Origin: Channallabes apus
Taxonomy: Eukaryota; Chordata; Actinopteri; Siluriformes; Clariidae
Assembly (NCBI GenBank): GCA_030522415.1
Contig: CM060114.1
Span: forward strand, 25,691,304 to 25,755,303
DNA: 64,000 nt
Direction of reading: 5' to 3'
In this document: positions 62,304-64,000 of the stretch, in pieces
Numbering within the stretch: position 1 is the first letter of the stretch
Layout: each line of letters begins with the position of its first letter
Position numbers and translations under genes: made by a program
The notes under the pieces: generated by a model
Database searches by the model: none
What the model was told of the DNA's origin: nothing
What the model saw: only the letters and a program-made list of their open reading frames with translations

Positions 62304-64000
62304 CAGTGGAACCTTGGATTACGAGCATAATTCGTTCCTGAAGCGGACTCGTATTCCAAAACACTCGTAAATTAAATCTAATTTTCCCATAAGAAATAAT
62401 GAAAATTCTAATTATTTGTTCCACAGCCCAAAAAAATAAATACATAAAAATAATTAACACAAAATATTAAGTAAAAATAGAAAATTTACCTACACTTTAC
62501 CTTTAAAAAAAAAAAAAAAAAAAAAAAGTAAAAATATAAAATCCAAACAGATAAGTGTTTCCGTTCGTGCGCGCAGGCGCTGTGTGTGAATCTAAATCCC
62601 TTCCCTCTCGCCTTACACAGTTACCCTTCCTCCACTCTTTTCACGCACGCACGCACGGCACGGCACGCACGCACGAAATGCTGTTTTATCGGAAAAATAA
62701 ACAAGAAATCTCTCTAATGAGCAACACACTAACGGAATCACTGCTGTAAAGTAAAAATAAAACAAATTAGCCTGAACTTTAACTTTGAAAATAATTGCGA
62801 CAGAGCAGTGTTTGTAGAGTGTAGAGCAGAGAGAAAGAGTGTGTGTGTGTATGTGTGTGGGGGGGGGGCACAGAGGTGGAAAGAGTAATAAAATTTTGTA
62901 CTCAAGTACAAGTACTGTTACTTCAGTGAAATTTTACTTAAGTACAAGTCAAGTTACCCTTATAAAAATCTACTCAAGTAAAAGTAACTCATTAAAAAAT
63001 TTACTCAGAGTAAAAGTTACCGAGTTACTTTTTTAACAGGAGAAGGATCAGATTCAGGATGGACCCAGGCCAAAATAATAAACAAAATGGTATTTATATT
63101 AGTAGCTAGATTATCTGCAAAAAAACAAAACAAAAAAAAAAAAAACACACAAACAAAAATACAGGTACCTTCCCGGACTCCCTAAACCAAAAACAATGAA
63201 ATTATCTACAAATATATACAAAGATCAACCAAACCAAAGGGACAAAGCAATAATCAAAGTCAATTGGAGGCAAAAAGTCAAAACCAGAATACACAACCAA
63301 ATATCAAAACGCCAAAATCACAACCTCTTTCATCTTTCCCGCGTCTCTCCGGTTTATACATGGTCGCGCTAATCGATGACGTCACTCTCAGGGCGGAAGC
63401 GACCGTGTGGAAGGTCAGGAAGATGCCGATGTCAGAAAACCTGGAGTGGAGTCTGGAGCGGCGCACGACCAGGACATGATACACACGCGCGGCGCAACGG
63501 GGCATTTATACAAAGCATAATATTTTTATTATTTTAGCATTTTTATTCATTTAATTTTTACTCAGTAGCGAATATGATTTAAAATGTAGCGAATTACAAT
63601 ACTTCAAACAAAACGTACTTAAGTAAAAGTAAAATTACAGATTTTAAAAACTACTTTAAAAAGTAGAAATACACAAAAAAGCTACTCAATTACAGTAACG
63701 CGAGTAAATGTAATTCGTTACTTTCCACCTCTGGTGGGGCACAGTATCCATTGACAAAGAGCACACAAACACAAAGAGCGATACAGAGAGAGAAAATGGA
63801 TCTTTAACCTCTCCAATGAGACTTGCTTTTGCTTTACACGCGCAGTGTACACACACAAATACAGACACAAAATAAAATATGTTTTGCGCACACACACGTG
63901 GTCACAGTGTTATCGTAAACAGTACACGTGTGCACGGATGTTGATTATACCAGTAAGAGACGCGCACTAGAGACCTGCGCGGGACAGATTTTTCAGTCCC
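62304..64000. mobile_element. Repeat beginning CAGTGGAACCTTGGATTACG, interrupted by a MITE
   Basis: The opening words (with ACGAGCATAATTCGTTCCTG) are a terminus I recognise as widespread in fish. 62548-62870 and 63742-64000 have similar composition (CGCACGCA-rich, GCTTTACACGCG), suggesting one element split by the 62871 insertion and running off the window. Class not determined. Confidence 0.4.
62871..63733. mobile_element. hAT-like MITE (863 bp) with 8-bp target duplication
   Basis: Both ends start CAGAGGTGGAAAG (inverted). The flanks are GGGGGGCA (62863-62870) and GTGGGGCA (63734-63741), one mismatch over 8. Subterminal TACTCAAGTACAAGTA words resemble the 26844-32786 element. No transposase frame. 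Confidence 0.82.

Overview
The window is nuclear DNA of a bony fish. It holds three multi-exon genes whose proteins align almost end to end with human VEZT, METAP2 and USP44, in the same order and relative orientation as I recall for human 12q22. The genes are embedded in Tc1/mariner and hAT transposons, tRNA-derived SINEs and CA microsatellites. That repeat mix suits a teleost; an otophysan such as a catfish is my guess, not a demonstration.

Layout. About 5.07-19.04 kb, plus strand: vezatin (VEZT), an adherens-junction membrane protein. Ten coding exons are visible; the N-terminal exon(s), about 55 residues by comparison with human, are not found and probably lie left of the window. One intron (10698-10950) does not follow GT-AG: it has the 5' site, branch site and AC end of a U12-type AT-AC intron. 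19.1-34.1 kb is intergenic and almost entirely repeats. Its centre is a roughly 5.9-kb hAT-like insertion (26844-32786) with a perfect 8-bp target duplication; two foldback elements, two Tc1-like elements, an LTR-like fragment and a SINE piece lie inside it. 34.17-49.30 kb, plus strand: METAP2, complete in 11 coding exons (474 aa), all metal and active-site residues present. 49.3-57.7 kb is the repeat-filled space between two convergent genes. 57.78-61.99 kb, minus strand: USP44, complete in 7 coding exons (687 aa), with the ZnF-UBP domain and the Cys/His/Asp catalytic set. 62.0-64.0 kb is upstream of USP44 and holds a hAT-like MITE inserted in another repeat.

The three genes share no pathway that the sequence shows: cell adhesion, N-terminal methionine removal, and deubiquitination in mitosis and chromatin. 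They form a conserved syntenic block. All exon junctions were read by hand: reading phase carries through every one and the joined proteins match the families, so the gene models are strong. Repeat classification is by eye and weaker.

The most interesting signals are the U12 AT-AC intron of VEZT, a 28-bp perfect palindrome inside METAP2 coding exon 4, a 32-bp perfect hairpin in METAP2 intron 2, and the nested hAT/Tc1/foldback island with near-intact Tc1 copies. I saw no new gene system.
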